Assembly (NCBI GenBank): GCA_903953565.1
Contig: CAJBKE010000033.1
Span: 115,210 to 179,209 of the forward strand
Direction: 5' to 3'
Origin: an uncultured Verrucomicrobiota bacterium
GTDB taxonomy: Bacteria > Verrucomicrobiota > Verrucomicrobiia > Chthoniobacterales > JACTMZ01
DNA length: 64,000 bases
Shown: one piece after another, positions 49,703 to 61,183 of the stretch
How positions within the stretch are numbered: the first letter of the stretch is position 1
Layout: every line of letters begins with the position of its first letter
Notes under the pieces: generated by a model
What the model was told of the DNA's origin: nothing
The model's database searches: none
What the model saw: the letters and a program-made list of their open reading frames with translations, nothing else
Position numbers and translations under genes: made by a program

Positions 49703-50667
49703 GGACGCAGCCCAACCGCGCTTTCGACGCGGGCCATGACTTTGTCCGCCAGCGCATTGGCATGTGCAGCACCGCGGCGCAGGACGTCATCAACGTAGCC
49801 CGGATCGGTGGCGATCTCCGCCCGCTTGGCGCGCATCGGGGCGAAATACTCCCAGACTGCGGCGAAGAGCTGCTTTTTGAAATCACCGTAGCCCGTGCCG
49901 CCGGCACGGAATTTTTCGGCCATGGCGGCGGCTTCGTCCGCCGAGGCGAAGAGTTTGTAGAGTTGGTAAATGGCGTTGGACTCCGGGTCTTTCGGCGCTT
50001 CGACCGGCGTCGAATCCGTGACCATGCCCATGATTTTTTTCTTAATAGTTTTTTCCTCGGCGAAGATCTCGATCGTGTTGTGGTAGCTCTTGCTCATCTT
50101 GGCTCCATCCGTGCCGGGGACGAGCGCGGCATCCTCGCGGATGGAGGGTTCGGGCAGCTTGAAGGTCGGGCCGAAGGTTTCGTTCACCTTCACCGCGATA
50201 TCGCGCGTGACCTCGAGGTGCTGCTTCTGGTCTTTGCCGACGGGGACGATGTCGCTGTCATAAATGAGGATGTCCGCCGCCATGAGCACGGGGTAGCTGA
50301 AAAGCGCGTGCGACGGCGCGATGCCGTGGGCAATCTTGTCCTTGTAAGAATGGCAACGCTCGAGCAACCCCATCGGCGTGACCGTGCTGAGGATCCAGGT
50401 GAGGAGAGGAACTTTCGGGATGTCCGATTGGCGGAAAAGAAAGGCCTTCGCCGGATCGAGTCCGCAGGCCAGAAAATCGAGGGCGACGTCGCGCGAATAA
50501 CGACGCAACGCGTCCGCGTCGTGCAGCGAGGTCAGGGCGTGCAGGTCGGCAATGAAGTAAAGGGCTTCGCCTTGATGCTGTAGTTCGACCGCGGGGCGCA
50601 TCATGCCGAGGTAATTCCCCAAGTGCAGCGCGCCGGATGGTTGGATGCCGGAAAGGATGCGTTTCAT
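49699..50667 (-). CDS. trpS: Tryptophanyl-tRNA synthetase
   Basis: 322 residues from ATG 50667. Class I synthetase with the HIGH-equivalent in 'SGIQPSGALHLGNYLGMM' and 'GAKMSKSYHNTI'. 'DILIYDSDIVPVGKDQKQHL' forms the tryptophan pocket region. Charges tRNA-Trp. Normal length. First gene of a unit running to the DUF4149 and PUR genes. Confidence 0.98.
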   Translation of the reverse strand: MKRILSGIQPSGALHLGNYLGMMRPAVELQHQGEALYFIADLHALTSLHDADALRRYSRDVALDFLACGLDPAKAFLFRQSDIPKVPLLTWILSTVTPMGLLERCHSYKDKIAHGIAPSHALFSYPVLMAADILIYDSDIVPVGKDQKQHLEVTRDIAVKVNETFGPTFKLPEPSIREDAALVPGTDGAKMSKSYHNTIEIFAEEKTIKKKIMGMVTDSTPVEAPKDPESNAIYQLYKLFASADEAAAMAEKFRAGGTGYGDFKKQLFAAVWEYFAPMRAKRAEIATDPGYVDDVLRRGAAHANALADKVMARVESAVGLRP

Positions 50668-50735
50668 GCGAAGCTTGGATTAAAACACAGTCAGCGCGCG
50701 CAGCACAGAGGGAATGAGGTTCAGCACGATTGTAG

Positions 50736-50804
50736 TGTAGCGGCGGCGTGCCAGCGGCCGGTTGTTCTCGATGAACGGCCGTCGCCGGGGACGGCGACGC
50801 TACA
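50736..50804. repeat. TGTAGCG...CGCTACA palindromic element, full intergenic copy
   Basis: 69 nt between trpS and yraN, with TGTAGCGGCGGCG on the left, CGGTTGTT in the centre and CGTCGCCGGGGACGGCGACG on the right. Internal hairpin GTCGCC-GGGG-ACGGCGAC and ends that pair with each other. The rest of the gap shows no gene. Confidence 0.85.
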
Positions 50805-50862
50805 GGTGAGAGCTGCGGGCGCGGTTCGCGGGGACGCTCGCCCTCCAAGCGAATGCTCCCGC

Positions 50863-51321
50863 TCAGTAAACGTAATACTCCGGCAGAGGAAAGGCGTTGC
50901 GGATGAGGGTGATCTCGGGGGCGTCCTCGCTCGTGGCGAGGACTTCGACGATGTCGAAGCGGAGGCGGATGTCGGGATAGTTGAGAAGGCGGAGCCAGGC
51001 CATGGCGCCTCTGGCCACGCGGCGTTGTTTGTCATAGTCGACGGCGTCGGCAGGGCGTCCGCGTTCCTCGCTGGCCCGGGTCTTCACTTCGACGAAGACC
51101 AGGGTCTCCGTTTTTTTGTCCCGGCAAACGAGATCGACTTCGCCGCCGCCGGGCGGGACGAAATTGCGGTAGAGGATGCGGTAGCCGTGGCGGCGAAGGT
51201 ATTTCTCGGCCTGACGTTCGCCCCATTGTCCGAAGACGATATGACGGGGCAGGGGCTTAGACCGCGAACTGCGTTTGCGCCACCGGTTGAAAAGATCGGC
51301 GATGGACTGGGCTGGGGCCAT
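50863..51321 (-). CDS. yraN: YraN-family nuclease-like protein
   Basis: 152 residues from ATG 51321 ('MAPAQSIADLFNRWRKR'). UPF0102/YraN with the PD-(D/E)xK-type core: 'GQWGERQAEKYLRRHGYRIL', 'GGGEVDLVCRD' and 'LVFVEVKTR'. Function uncertain, possibly a Holliday-junction-related nuclease. It starts inside the 3' end of rnhB (65-bp overlap), a frequent pairing. Confidence 0.9.
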   Translation of the reverse strand: MAPAQSIADLFNRWRKRSSRSKPLPRHIVFGQWGERQAEKYLRRHGYRILYRNFVPPGGGEVDLVCRDKKTETLVFVEVKTRASEERGRPADAVDYDKQRRVARGAMAWLRLLNYPDIRLRFDIVEVLATSEDAPEITLIRNAFPLPEYYVY

Positions 51322-51874
51322 GGGATCGGAGGGCTTCGAGGTGCTCGCGCACACCATAACCTTTGTGGCGGGCGAAGCCATACTGCGGATACTCCGCGTC
51401 GAGCGCGGTCATGAGACGGTCGCGGGCTACTTTGGCGATGATGCTGGCCGCGGCGATGCTCAGGCTGAGTGTGTCTCCGGCCACCAGTGCGGTGTGCGGC
51501 ACGGGAAGCCCGCGCACGGGGAGGCCGTCGACCAGCGCGTGGTCGGGCTTCCGCGGCAGGGCCGCCACGGCACGGGCCATGGCGAGATGTGTGGCGCGGA
51601 GGATATTGAGGCTGTCGATCTCTCCCACATCCGCTTGCCCGATGCCCCAGTGGATGTCGGCGCGGAGGGTGAGGATGGTGTGGAAATGCTCGCGTTTCTT
51701 GGCGGTCAGTTTTTTCGAGTCATTGAGACCCTCGATCGCGCAATCCTCGGGCAAGATGACGGCGGCGGCGACCACTGGACCGGCGAGCGGTCCGCGTCCG
51801 GCTTCATCGACCCCGGCGACCAAAAAAATCCCGCGAGCGCGCAGGGCACGCTCGCGGGAAAAGTCGCAGGCCAT
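51257..51874 (-). CDS. rnhB: Ribonuclease HII
   Basis: 205 residues from ATG 51874. 'VAGVDEAGRGPLAGPVVAAA' with the DEAGRG catalytic motif, 'GLNDSKKLTAKKRE', 'SIAAASIIAKVARDRLM' and 'GFARHKGYGVREHLEAL'. It removes ribonucleotides from DNA. Complete. Confidence 0.97.
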   Translation of the reverse strand: MACDFSRERALRARGIFLVAGVDEAGRGPLAGPVVAAAVILPEDCAIEGLNDSKKLTAKKREHFHTILTLRADIHWGIGQADVGEIDSLNILRATHLAMARAVAALPRKPDHALVDGLPVRGLPVPHTALVAGDTLSLSIAAASIIAKVARDRLMTALDAEYPQYGFARHKGYGVREHLEALRSHGPSPVHRRSFQPVAQTQFAV

Positions 51875-51893
51875 GGGAAGGCCCGGGAAAGGT

Positions 51894-52259
51894 TTATGCC
51901 GCGGCTGCGGTGGCGCGGGCTTTTTCCTTCACCGTGGTGGCGGATTTGCCTTTGCGCGTGCGCAGGTAATTGAGCTTGGCGCGGCGGACGGCGCCCTTCT
52001 TTTCCACTTCGATCTTGGCGATGCGCGGGGAGTGCAGCGGGAAGACGCGCTCGACGCCTTCGCCGTAGGAGACACGGCGCACGGTGAAATTCTCGTTCAC
52101 CCCGGTGCCTTTGCGTCCGATGACAATGCCGGCGTAGATTTGGATACGCTCTTTGTCGCCTTCGATGACGCGGGTGTGCACCTTGATGGTGTCGCCCACC
52201 GTGAATTGGGCGATTTCTTTCTTCAATTGCTCGGCTTCGATTTTGTGCAAAACATTCAT
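51894..52259 (-). CDS. rplS: 50S ribosomal protein L19
   Basis: 121 residues from ATG 52259, with GGGAGA upstream; a longer frame reads leader sequence. '[20 protein letters not shown]', '[20 protein letters not shown]', '[19 protein letters not shown]' and '[13 protein letters not shown]' are standard L19. First gene of the rplS-rnhB-yraN unit, divergent from the adenosyltransferase. Confidence 0.98.
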   Translation of the reverse strand: MNVLHKIEAEQLKKEIAQFTVGDTIKVHTRVIEGDKERIQIYAGIVIGRKGTGVNENFTVRRVSYGEGVERVFPLHSPRIAKIEVEKKGAVRRAKLNYLRTRKGKSATTVKEKARATAAAA

Positions 52260-52331
52260 GGCTTCTTTCTTCTCCCGAAAAAAATGGCCCTGCTGTTTAT
52301 CTCCGCAAGGTCCTGAGGGCAACAACTTTCC

Positions 52332-52367
52332 TCCGTCCGGACGGAACATATCGACATATCATGATAT
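52332..52367. promoter_or_regulatory. Two perfect palindromes between rplS and the corrinoid genes
   Basis: TCCGTCCGGACGGA (14 bp, 52332-52345) and ATATCATGATAT (12 bp, 52356-52367) lie 10 bp apart in the divergent promoter region. They could be operators or start-proximal regulatory hairpins; no regulator can be named. Confidence 0.5.
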
Positions 52368-52412
52368 TTTGATGGGTTGCTTTTGGATGATCCTCAGGTA
52401 TTTAATACGACG

Positions 52413-52976
52413 ATGAACAGTATTGCGACCAAAACGGGGGATGATGGGTCGACGTCTTTGTTGTTTGGCCGCCGCGTGTCCAAGACCGATATGCGCATCG
52501 TGGCCAACGGACGGGTCGACGAACTCAATGTCCGCCTCGGTATGGCCAAAGCCAGTCTGCCGCCCGACGAAACCGAAGCGCGCGTTTTCATCGAACAGGT
52601 GCAGCGCAATCTGGTGAACCTGATGGGCGAGGTGGCGGTGGCGCCGGAGGATTGGGAGCGTTACGCATCGAGCGGCATGCCGAATTTCGACGAGGCGCTC
52701 CTTGGTGTGCTCGATGCTCGCGTGGCGCGTTTGGAGTCCGAGGGATTCACCTACAAAGGTTGGGCCACGCCGGGGGGCAACCTTCCCGCGGCTTCGCTCG
52801 ACTGTGCCCGCACGGCCTGCCGCAACGCGGAGCTCGGACTTCTCACCGTTCGCGACGCCGGGCTGCTCAATCCTCAACGATCCGACCTCATGCTGCATTC
52901 CCTCAACCGCCTGTCGGACGTCCTCTGGCTCGAGGCGCGCCGGGCCGAGAGCACCATTCCTGCGCCCCAAGCGTAA
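52413..52976 (+). CDS. PduO-type cob(I)alamin adenosyltransferase
   Basis: 187 residues from ATG 52413 ('[20 protein letters not shown]', the ATP-binding N-terminus of the PduO/MMAB class). '[17 protein letters not shown]' and '[15 protein letters not shown]' follow, and the C-terminal helix has '[17 protein letters not shown]'. It converts reduced cobalamin to adenosylcobalamin. It sits 8 bp ahead of metH, whose own cofactor is methylcobalamin, so the pair looks like a shared cobalamin-use unit. Confidence 0.92.
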   Translation: MNSIATKTGDDGSTSLLFGRRVSKTDMRIVANGRVDELNVRLGMAKASLPPDETEARVFIEQVQRNLVNLMGEVAVAPEDWERYASSGMPNFDEALLGVLDARVARLESEGFTYKGWATPGGNLPAASLDCARTACRNAELGLLTVRDAGLLNPQRSDLMLHSLNRLSDVLWLEARRAESTIPAPQA

Positions 52977-52984
52977 TCATTCCG

Positions 52985-56677
<3,693 letters not shown>

Positions 56678-56718
56678 AGGAAACAGGGCGGAGACCTGAG
56701 TTTGAGGCTTGAGTGAGT

Positions 56719-56787
56719 TGTAGCGGCGGTCTGTGACCGCCGGAGCATGAAGGAAATAGGCACAGACGGTCGCAGACCGCCGCTACA
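56719..56787. repeat. TGTAGCG...CGCTACA palindromic element, full intergenic copy after metH
   Basis: 69 nt. Left hairpin GGCGGTC-TGT-GACCGCC, a 30-nt centre, right arm GGTC-GCA-GACC, and terminal CGCTACA. Heptamer-like TTGAGNN units precede it at 56700-56718. It separates convergent metH and the FAD oxidoreductase; nothing else is seen in 56678-56846. Confidence 0.85.
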
Positions 56788-56846
56788 CCAGCAGAGGATG
56801 CGCTACATCTTGAACTCGGGAACGTCCTCGGCAACGCGCGGCAGCG

Positions 56847-58304
56847 TTAGATGAGTTTGGCAAACGGGTGAAATCTGAAACGGTTGTTCCTGTCCATTTT
56901 CTTTTTCAGAGCCTTGACGTTTTCCGCCATGGCCTCCGTCCCGAAAATGTCGGCTGCCGATACCATATAGTCCGCATCGTCGGGTTGCGAATGCGTCCCG
57001 CTGAAGTCGACGGTCAGGTTGTCGACGTTTCGTGCCTTCTCCACGAGGCGCCGGGTGAGGTCGGCAATGGCCTGTCGCTCGCCAGCCTTTTTCTTTCCGG
57101 CATCGTAGAGGGTGATCAGGTCGGCAAAAAACGTGTGATGACAATTGCCGCTCGGAAGCTTTGGCCCCGAGAGAGCCGCGCCTCCCAGCGTCCGAATCTC
57201 CAGGATCGACAGCTCCGCCTCGTCGAGCGGGGCTTGGCTGACGGCTGTGTCGGAGACGAATTCCAGAATTTCGTCATCGGGGATATCCTTGGTTCCCATG
57301 CAGTGTTGGAGCATGGCCAAAGGACTTCCCTTCATGCCGTCGATGACCGGCCACAAGGCGGCCGCCGTCTCGTACCAAGAGGTCCAGTGGAACTCCATGG
57401 CCACCGGAAGATTCAAGCTGGCGGCGAGATCCTCCAGCGGCTTGACGAACTCCGTCGTGCTTCCCCGGAAGGAATCATAAAAGACCACCGTCACGACCAG
57501 AGCTTTCGTACCCGTCACGACAAGCTCCATCGAGACCGACTCGTCCGGCAAGGCGTGCTCTTTCATGAAGCCGAGGGCGCTCCGTGAAAACTCCACCGCT
57601 TGTTCTCTTGTCTCGAAGGAGAAGATGCGCTGCTCTGCGCTCTGCACGACGCTCTCGGGCGCCGCGCGAACGGTGACATCGACGACGATGCCGAGGGCGC
57701 TGCCGGCTCCCAGCATGGCGGTAAAAAGTTCATCCTCCGGAGTGAGAACGCGTATGTCGCCCTCCGCCGTCACCATGGTCAACTTGACCGCGCGCTGTCC
57801 CAACAATCCGAGCCGCCGCGAAAAGTAGCCGCTCAATCCGCCATTGACGATGTAGCCGACCACGCCGACGCCCGGACCGGTCCCGACCGGCAGGGCGAGT
57901 TGATGGTGCTTGAGTGCCTCCACCAGTTCCCTGTTGAGCGCGCCGGCCCCCACCGTCACCAGAGTGCCTTCATCGTCCCGGTGAAACTCGATAGATTTCA
58001 GGTGGGCCAAATCCAGAATCACGGCATCGCTGCTGGCCAACGCGGCCGCGTTCGAAGATTCGTGACCTCCGCAGATGCAAGCGATCGGAGTGGTCGCCGG
58101 TGATGATTTGACCAGAGCGGCGATCTCATCGGCCGATCGAGGATGGTAAATGTGACGGGCTAAAGTCTGGGCGGGAGGTGCGGCTCCGTCGCTCGTCGTC
58201 AGCACCTTGTTGCCGCTCAGGCACCAAATGCGCTGTTTAAACCAATCCTTGTCCGCTTCGGGTGATGCTTTTTCCATGCTTGTCTGGGTTTGACTGGAGG
58301 CCAT
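56847..58304 (-). CDS. FAD-binding (PCMH-type) oxidoreductase
   Basis: 485 residues from ATG 58304; earlier in-frame starts code Arg-rich, unlikely sequence. FAD-binding PCMH domain over ~30-215: 'HIYHPRSADEIAALVKSS', 'CICGGHESSNAAALASSDAV' (His in the usual flavin-attachment area), 'TVGAGALNRELVEALKHHQL', 'GPGVGVVGYIVNGGLSGYFS' and 'GSALGIVVDVTVRA'. The C-terminal part ends 'DRNNRFRFHPFAKL', like berberine-bridge/BBE-type oxidases. Substrate unknown, perhaps a sugar or alcohol. Convergent with metH. Confidence 0.88.
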   Translation of the reverse strand: MASSQTQTSMEKASPEADKDWFKQRIWCLSGNKVLTTSDGAAPPAQTLARHIYHPRSADEIAALVKSSPATTPIACICGGHESSNAAALASSDAVILDLAHLKSIEFHRDDEGTLVTVGAGALNRELVEALKHHQLALPVGTGPGVGVVGYIVNGGLSGYFSRRLGLLGQRAVKLTMVTAEGDIRVLTPEDELFTAMLGAGSALGIVVDVTVRAAPESVVQSAEQRIFSFETREQAVEFSRSALGFMKEHALPDESVSMELVVTGTKALVVTVVFYDSFRGSTTEFVKPLEDLAASLNLPVAMEFHWTSWYETAAALWPVIDGMKGSPLAMLQHCMGTKDIPDDEILEFVSDTAVSQAPLDEAELSILEIRTLGGAALSGPKLPSGNCHHTFFADLITLYDAGKKKAGERQAIADLTRRLVEKARNVDNLTVDFSGTHSQPDDADYMVSAADIFGTEAMAENVKALKKKMDRNNRFRFHPFAKLI

Positions 58305-58664
58305 GTGTCTCGGATCCGCTGCTCGATCGCATCGACTTTTCTTTTCCACCGTCGTGGAGATGGCTCTGGCCGGGACCATTGCTGCTGTCCGCGGCGGCTT
58401 CCGGCAAGTGTAAAGCACCGCAAATTCGTGTGCCCGCGGCAAACGATGCGAGCGTCGGTCTGAACAATGACGGCATCACTTCAGGTGATGGCGGCATAGG
58501 ACGCGACCATCGCATGCAGCGATCCGCGGCGCTGCCGCTTCGGACGCTTCGCTTTCAGTCCTCGCTCTTGTCCACCGCAACGAGGCGCGGTTTCCAGAGT
58601 TTGAGCGTGTCCATGAAGAGCTCCCATGTCTGCGGTGACATAGGGTAGGGGATGGTGCAGTCGC

Positions 58665-59576
58665 TTAGCAGGCGACTTTTTCGCCAGCACGATCCTTGTT
58701 GCTGCGGATCATGGCGTCGGTGAGCTTGCCGCGTAACCCCGTGGCCCGACTGCGGGTAATGGTCACGACGAGCGGCTTCCCGTTCGGAAGCGTGATGCGG
58801 TAGACGATGCGCTCACCAAAAACGTAGTCCGGCACGAGATAGTGTTCGTCACTCGTTGTTCGCTCAATCTCCGGCCAAAACGGATACCGCTCGAGCACCA
58901 CGTGGGTTTTTTGCTCGGGTTTGAATTGGCCGGAACTTTCGATTTGGTTCCACGCGGGGCTGTCGGCCACTTCCTTGGTCGCAGCAAGTTCGCCGATGGT
59001 CATTTCCTTGAGCTCGGAAGAGCCCTGCTGCAAAGCGTATTCGGCCATGTCAGAGTCGCTTGGGCCGGACTCGCGCCGTTCTTTGTTGAGAAGCTGGGCA
59101 AGATAGCGATACATGCGCCGGAATTTTTCCGGTTTCGATGCCAGTGGGCCGAGGAGGAGATCGATACGCAACCAGAGGTCATCGATTGCTTGCTGTGCGT
59201 CCTCAGCCGAAAGCGCGCTCTGCCGGTAGGACTCGTAGGTCTCTTTGGTGAAGAGCGAGCCATTGAGAGTTTTCGGCGCAAAGAACTCCACCGCTTCCGA
59301 CAAATCCGCGGAGGTGAGGAATGAAGCGTTTTTTTCCTGCCAGGCTTTGCGCCACGCCTCCGCGCTCTCCATCAACTTCATGGCGTTGCAACTGGTCGCC
59401 GCTTCGATTGCGAAAGCGGCGTCCTCCGGCAGCGGCGCGGCGCCACGCTCGATGTTTTGAATGGTGGCCGTTTTAAGCCCGGTTTGTTTTGCGCAATCCT
59501 CGCGCGACCATTCCAAGATGTCGCGGAGCTGGTGCAACGGATGCTTGTGGGGGGCAGCTGATTTCGTCTCGCTCAT
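58665..59576 (-). CDS. XRE-like DNA-binding regulator with a large C-terminal domain
   Basis: 303 residues from ATG 59576. A helix-turn-helix of the XRE/Cro type spans ~14-55 ('LHQLRDILEWSREDCAKQTG', 'LKTATIQNIERGAAPLPED'). The rest is a helical domain without recognised motifs and a beta-rich end ('VLERYPFWPEIERT', 'PNGKPLVVTITRSRA'). It is divergent from the gene at 59808 across an operator-like region. The 220-bp gap on its 3' side (58443-58664) shows no supportable gene. Confidence 0.8.
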   Translation of the reverse strand: MSETKSAAPHKHPLHQLRDILEWSREDCAKQTGLKTATIQNIERGAAPLPEDAAFAIEAATSCNAMKLMESAEAWRKAWQEKNASFLTSADLSEAVEFFAPKTLNGSLFTKETYESYRQSALSAEDAQQAIDDLWLRIDLLLGPLASKPEKFRRMYRYLAQLLNKERRESGPSDSDMAEYALQQGSSELKEMTIGELAATKEVADSPAWNQIESSGQFKPEQKTHVVLERYPFWPEIERTTSDEHYLVPDYVFGERIVYRITLPNGKPLVVTITRSRATGLRGKLTDAMIRSNKDRAGEKVAC

Positions 59577-59628
59577 AACTCCGCTACCCTCGCACAGGCG
59601 ACAAGTAAGCTGTCAAGCAGAAAAACAG

Positions 59629-59693
59629 GTAGTCTGACATTTTGTAAAAAACTACATTTTGGGGTATTGACTTAGTAGACTACTCGGTATAGT
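59629..59693. promoter_or_regulatory. Divergent promoter/operator region of the XRE-like gene
   Basis: Two inverted pairs of the half-site GTAGT/ACTAC: one spans 59629-59655, the other is the tight palindrome AGTAGACTACT at 59674-59684. The second lies between a + strand -35 TTGACT (59667-59672) and -10 TATAGT (59688-59693). This is the arrangement of an autorepressor site. Confidence 0.6.
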
Positions 59694-59807
59694 GGTTATT
59701 CATCGGACGGAACTATCTCTCGGTTCTCTCAAATGGGCCGGGCACCTCCAAAGAGACGTGCTCGTGAAGCTCAGAGGCTGAGGCGATGACCCCGCTACCG
59801 ATGAACT

Positions 59808-60353
59808 ATGCAACCTGCATACGAAACAAACACCTCCACCACGGAGGTCATCGAGAAACAACCCGATTCGAAGTATATCTTCAACGGGGTAGTCATCACG
59901 CCTGAGGTCGTCTCTCAGGTCGTGACCAAGATCAACGAGGCGAAAGCGTTGCTTCCGTCCTTGCCGAACCTCACAGGGCTCGAGCGCCGCCGCATGGCCA
60001 AGCTCGGCACCAAGACCTTGGGGTTTGTTCACGGGGCATTCGAGGCAGCGCAGAAAGATCCAGGCGTCCTACCCGGCAGCCTGTCCCTCGCCACGCTGGC
60101 ACAGCAGGAGGAACTCTACGAGGCCTTGAGCCTTTTGGAGGCCCACGCATCCGACTTCAACGCAAAGTTGGGCGATGCGCTCCTGCTCACCGGCAGCTGG
60201 AACTACTCGGTCGCCTTGTCCATCTACCAGATGTTCAAGACGCCGCTGGCCAAAGCAAAAATGCCTGAACAGCAGGCGTATTTGCGCCAGCGCTTTGCCC
60301 GCACTCCCAAAAAGAAGGAAGACCAATCCTCGGGCACGGCTAAAACGAAGTAA
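59808..60353 (+). CDS. Hypothetical protein beside the XRE-like regulator
   Basis: 181 residues from ATG 59808. Mostly helical: 'GVVITPEVVSQVVTKINEAK', 'ALLPSLPNLTGLERRRMAKL' and 'TKTLGFVHGAFEAAQKDPGV', with a basic C-terminus. I recall similar 'LPNLT-x-ER' proteins of unknown function in Bacteroidetes. Its promoter overlaps an inverted repeat probably bound by the divergent regulator. A terminator follows. Possibly a small two-gene regulatory module. Confidence 0.72.
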   Translation: MQPAYETNTSTTEVIEKQPDSKYIFNGVVITPEVVSQVVTKINEAKALLPSLPNLTGLERRRMAKLGTKTLGFVHGAFEAAQKDPGVLPGSLSLATLAQQEELYEALSLLEAHASDFNAKLGDALLLTGSWNYSVALSIYQMFKTPLAKAKMPEQQAYLRQRFARTPKKKEDQSSGTAKTK

Positions 60354-60393
60354 GCAGTTTGATCACCGCTTTGCCGACGGTTAATCGGCTCCT

Positions 60394-60430
60394 GACAGGC
60401 ATCGGCTAGACCCCGGTGCCTGTCTTTTTT
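60394..60430 (+). terminator. Rho-independent terminator after the hypothetical gene
   Basis: Stem GACAGGCA.CGG/CCG.TGCCTGTC followed by six T, 41 nt past the stop codon. Confidence 0.92.
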
Positions 60431-60499
60431 GTGCCAGGGATTGGTCTGTGGGGAAAATTCACCGGGAAGTGGGGCAATTCAAGCGAAAACCCGCCTTTT

Positions 60500-60792
60500 T
60501 TCATTGGCGGCCCGAGAAAATTTGGTGACGCGCCGACCTTTTTTGGCGACGCGCCGACTAAATTTGGTGAAGCGCCGAGTTAATTTGGCGAACGGCCGAT
60601 CAGATTTGCTCAAGCGCCGACTCAATTCGGTGGCGCGCCGACTAAATTTGGTGACGGCCCGACCTTTTTTGGTGACGCGCCGACTAAATTCGGCGACGCG
60701 CCGAGTTGTTTTGGCGAACAGCCGATCAGATTTGCTCAAGCGCCGACTAAATTTGCTGACACGCCACCAAATTTTCTCGGGCCGCCAATGAA
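60500..60792. repeat. 26-bp perfect inverted repeat bounding part of the tandem array
   Basis: The left arm, 60500-60525, begins TTCATTGGCGGCCCGAG. The right arm, 60767-60792, is its exact reverse complement and ends CTCGGGCCGCCAATGAA. The arms enclose two 126-bp super-repeats of the array, making a 293-bp unit. No coding capacity for a transposase. Confidence 0.9.
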
Positions 60793-61025
60793 TTTTGCTC
60801 AACCGCCGACCAAATTTGCTGACGCGCCGACTATTTTTGCTGGCGCGCCGACTCATTTTGCCCAAGCGCCGACTATTTTTGCTCACGCGCCACCAAAATT
60901 TGCCCAAGCGCCGAGTTGATTTGCTGACGCGCCGACCAAATTTGCTGGCGCTTCACCAAATTTTGCTCAACCGCCAATAAATTTTGGCGAATGGCCGATC
61001 AAATTTGCCGCCGCTCCAGTCAATT
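60522..61025. repeat. 21-bp tandem array, 24 units, with 126-bp higher-order repeat
   Basis: Units follow TTNGYNNACGCGCCGACNAAAT in a 21-nt period without a break. Units 1-5 match units 7-11 one-to-one (for example units 4 and 10 share the GCCGATCAGAT ending), giving a six-unit super-repeat. A/T-rich segments recur every 21 bp, two helical turns. Both strands read as basic heptad-repeat peptides, which I treat as a by-product. From 61026 to 61183 nothing recognisable is present. Confidence 0.93.
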
Positions 61026-61183
61026 TCACCCCCATTACGGCACTCAAAAACCATTTGCGCTGGGACAGGAAAATAACTATTTTTTGCCCATTGTTGTCAT
61101 CGTCTTGGGTGCGCCGGCCGCGGACCTCTTATTGTGACGACGCCGTATGCAAATGTCGGTGTTGGTCGCGGCCGGAAAAAAAC

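Noticed and set aside
52265-52412. Cobalamin riboswitch before the adenosyltransferase/metH unit
   Set aside because: No B12-box-like sequence (such as GCCACTG) or long structured leader was seen; only two palindromes.
58481-58690. Small - strand frame between the FAD oxidase and the XRE-like gene
   Set aside because: Overlaps the XRE gene end, Arg/Lys/Pro-rich like other chance frames, no ribosome site.
60429-60791. + strand frame over the 21-bp array as a gene
   Set aside because: It is open only because the repeat unit lacks stops; the opposite strand is equally open and no ribosome site is visible. Kept as a low-interest finding instead.
60522-61025. CRISPR array
   Set aside because: The 21-bp units follow each other directly without unique spacers, the period is too short, and no cas gene is present.
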